A stretch of DNA of 6,349 nt from Rhodospirillales bacterium (GTDB taxonomy: Bacteria > Pseudomonadota > Alphaproteobacteria > MPNO01 > UBA2964): the NCBI GenBank assembly GCA_002727395.1, contig PBWY01000120.1, positions 1-6,349 of the forward strand, written 5' to 3'. Below, piece by piece: positions 5,263-6,349 of the stretch. Made by a program: the position numbers and the translations under genes. Within the stretch, counting starts at the first letter, position 1. Every line of letters starts with the position of its first letter. Below the pieces are notes generated by a model that saw only the letters and a program-made list of their open reading frames with translations, was not told the DNA's origin and did not search any database.

Positions 5263-6349
5263 TCACTTTTTGTTCGCCGCCTTAGATCGAGGGCTCCTTG
5301 AAGTCTTGGCTTTCGATTTTTTCTTGGACGATTTTTTTGCCTTACCGTCATTTTTATTTGACTCATCTGATTCTTTAGTGAGTTCTTCTATGGTTGTTTC
5401 AATATCCGTAACTTTAGATAGCTCAACTATAAAATCTACAACCTTATCTTCGAAAATTGGTCCCTGCAGTTGCTGCATTGCTTCGGGATTATTCTGATAA
5501 TATTCAAATACCCTTGCTTCATGACCCGGCAAACGAGAAGCTTCAGCCTGCATTGCCTTATTTAAATCATCTTGGGTTACCGTAACATTATTTTTTTGAC
5601 CTACTTCAGAAATCAACAAACCAAGCCTTACCCTGCGAGCGGCAATTTCTTTGTATTGATCTTTCAGCTCCTCTTCACTTTTCCCTTTGTCATCTTCATC
5701 AAGCGTATCTCTTTCCTTTGCATCACTTATTTGCTTCCAGATTGCTTCAAACTCTCTAGAAAGAATTGAGTCAGGTACCTCAAAATTGTGAGCATCTGAA
5801 AGTTTATCTAATAAACTACGCTTGAGGTGAGCCCGAGTTAACTGATTATATTCTTTTCTCAATTCTTCTTTGACCGCATCTTTTAAGGCTTCAATACTGT
5901 CTAGTCCATTAGCCTTAGCCAATTCATCGTCTATCAATACAGGTTTTGCTTCCCTGACCTCCTTCAAAGAAACATCAAACAAGAGCTCTTTACCTTTTAA
6001 CTGGTCGTTGGGATGATCCTCTGGCATTGAGACTTTAATCTCTTTTTTTGCGCCTGCTTTCATACCTGCAATTTGATCTTCAAACCCAGGTAGAAATCCT
6101 CCACCACCTAACTCAAGTTCAAAATCCGTCATAGATCCACCAGCAAACTCCTCACCATCCACTGTCCCAGTAAAATCAATGACAACTTGATCGCCTTCTT
6201 TTGAGGAACGCTTTCCGCTAATTGCTTCGAAGTTTTTTCGGTTTTCGGCCAAACGTTGGAGTGACTTGTCAACCTCGTCATCAGAAAATTTTACGATCTT
6301 ACGCTCAAGTTCTAGGGTAGAAAAATCAATTAGTTCAATTTCAGGTAAC
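5263..6349 (-). CDS. tig: Trigger factor, ribosome-associated chaperone and prolyl isomerase (5' end outside window)
   Basis: The reading frame is open to the window edge, with about 361 codons visible. The first visible residues, LPEIELIDFSTLELE, align with E. coli trigger factor near residue 112 (YPEVEL). The ribosome-binding N-domain with its GFRxGKxP loop is therefore outside. Visible residues about 52-132 are the FKBP-type prolyl isomerase domain: VVIDFTGTVDGEEFAGG, then FLPGFEDQIAGMKAG and KGKELLFDVSLKEV. The rest to about 325 is the helical chaperone arm, ending with KVTDIETTIEEL. The last 36 residues (about 326-361) extend beyond the E. coli end and are low-complexity, with 12 Lys, 2 Arg and 8 Ser. 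Such Lys-rich tails are known, from memory, in some alphaproteobacterial trigger factors. The TGA stop lies 20 nt before the preferred clpP start, so tig and clpP probably share a transcript. Any promoter is outside the window. A TTG at 6252 is an internal leucine codon and not a start. Confidence 0.96.
   Translation of the reverse strand, partial: LPEIELIDFSTLELERKIVKFSDDEVDKSLQRLAENRKNFEAISGKRSSKEGDQVVIDFTGTVDGEEFAGGSMTDFELELGGGGFLPGFEDQIAGMKAGAKKEIKVSMPEDHPNDQLKGKELLFDVSLKEVREAKPVLIDDELAKANGLDSIEALKDAVKEELRKEYNQLTRAHLKRSLLDKLSDAHNFEVPDSILSREFEAIWKQISDAKERDTLDEDDKGKSEEELKDQYKEIAARRVRLGLLISEVGQKNNVTVTQDDLNKAMQAEASRLPGHEARVFEYYQNNPEAMQQLQGPIFEDKVVDFIVELSKVTDIETTIEELTKESDESNKNDGKAKKSSKKKSKAKTSRSPRSKAANKK

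Noticed and set aside
5243..5266. Longer ClpP starting at GTG 5266 and overlapping the tig stop as GTGA
   Set aside because: It has no good ribosome-binding site, while ATG 5242 has AGAAGAG 6 nt upstream and yields the usual 207-residue length. It is still possible through translational coupling.
6250..6252. TTG as the start of trigger factor
   Set aside because: The frame continues upstream to the window edge with residues that match the family (LPEIEL...), so this codon is an internal leucine.
1..6349. A hidden novel system, mobile element or CRISPR array
   Set aside because: Conserved housekeeping genes fill nearly all of the window, the gaps are 20-214 nt, and no spaced direct-repeat array, transposase or terminal inverted repeats were seen.

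Overview
The window carries a chromosomal protein-quality-control cluster. Every gene lies on the minus strand, so transcription runs from high to low coordinates: trigger factor (tig, 5' end cut by the window edge), clpP, clpX, lon, an HU-family DNA-binding protein (hupB-like), a strong intrinsic terminator, and a tRNA-Val(UAC) whose 3' end is cut by the window start.

Organism: the proteins suggest an alphaproteobacterium. ClpX has the stretches [30 protein letters not shown] and AKSNIVLIGPTGCGKTLLAQ. ClpP has MVVEQSNRGERAYDIYSRLL and PSGGFQGQAADI. Lon opens with PVLPLRDIVVFPHMIVPLFV. From memory all three resemble alphaproteobacterial orthologues more than enterobacterial ones. The order clpP-clpX-lon-hup-tRNA-Val is also familiar from alphaproteobacteria, where complex I (nuo) genes often follow. 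The DNA is clearly AT-rich by eye, which argues against the high-GC members and would suit a low-GC marine or host-associated lineage. No genus can be named.

Layout: 6349-5263 tig; 5242-4619 clpP, about 20 nt after tig and probably co-transcribed; 4618-4432 leader of clpX with nested inverted repeats; 4431-3166 clpX; 3165-3066 a gap with a good match to a heat-shock (sigma-32/RpoH) promoter; 3065-666 lon; 665-452 a gap with a candidate housekeeping promoter and a leader hairpin; 451-179 HU; 155-121 terminator; 61-1 tRNA-Val.

The genes form one functional set. Trigger factor meets nascent chains at the ribosome. ClpX unfolds tagged or damaged proteins and feeds them to the ClpP chamber. Lon degrades misfolded and regulatory proteins on its own. 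HU compacts the nucleoid and is itself a known Lon substrate in E. coli. No mobile element, CRISPR array or clearly novel system was found. The most unusual point is ClpX reading I-G-I where the ClpP-docking loop is normally I-G-F. The heat-shock promoter match before lon and the structured leaders before clpX and HU come next.
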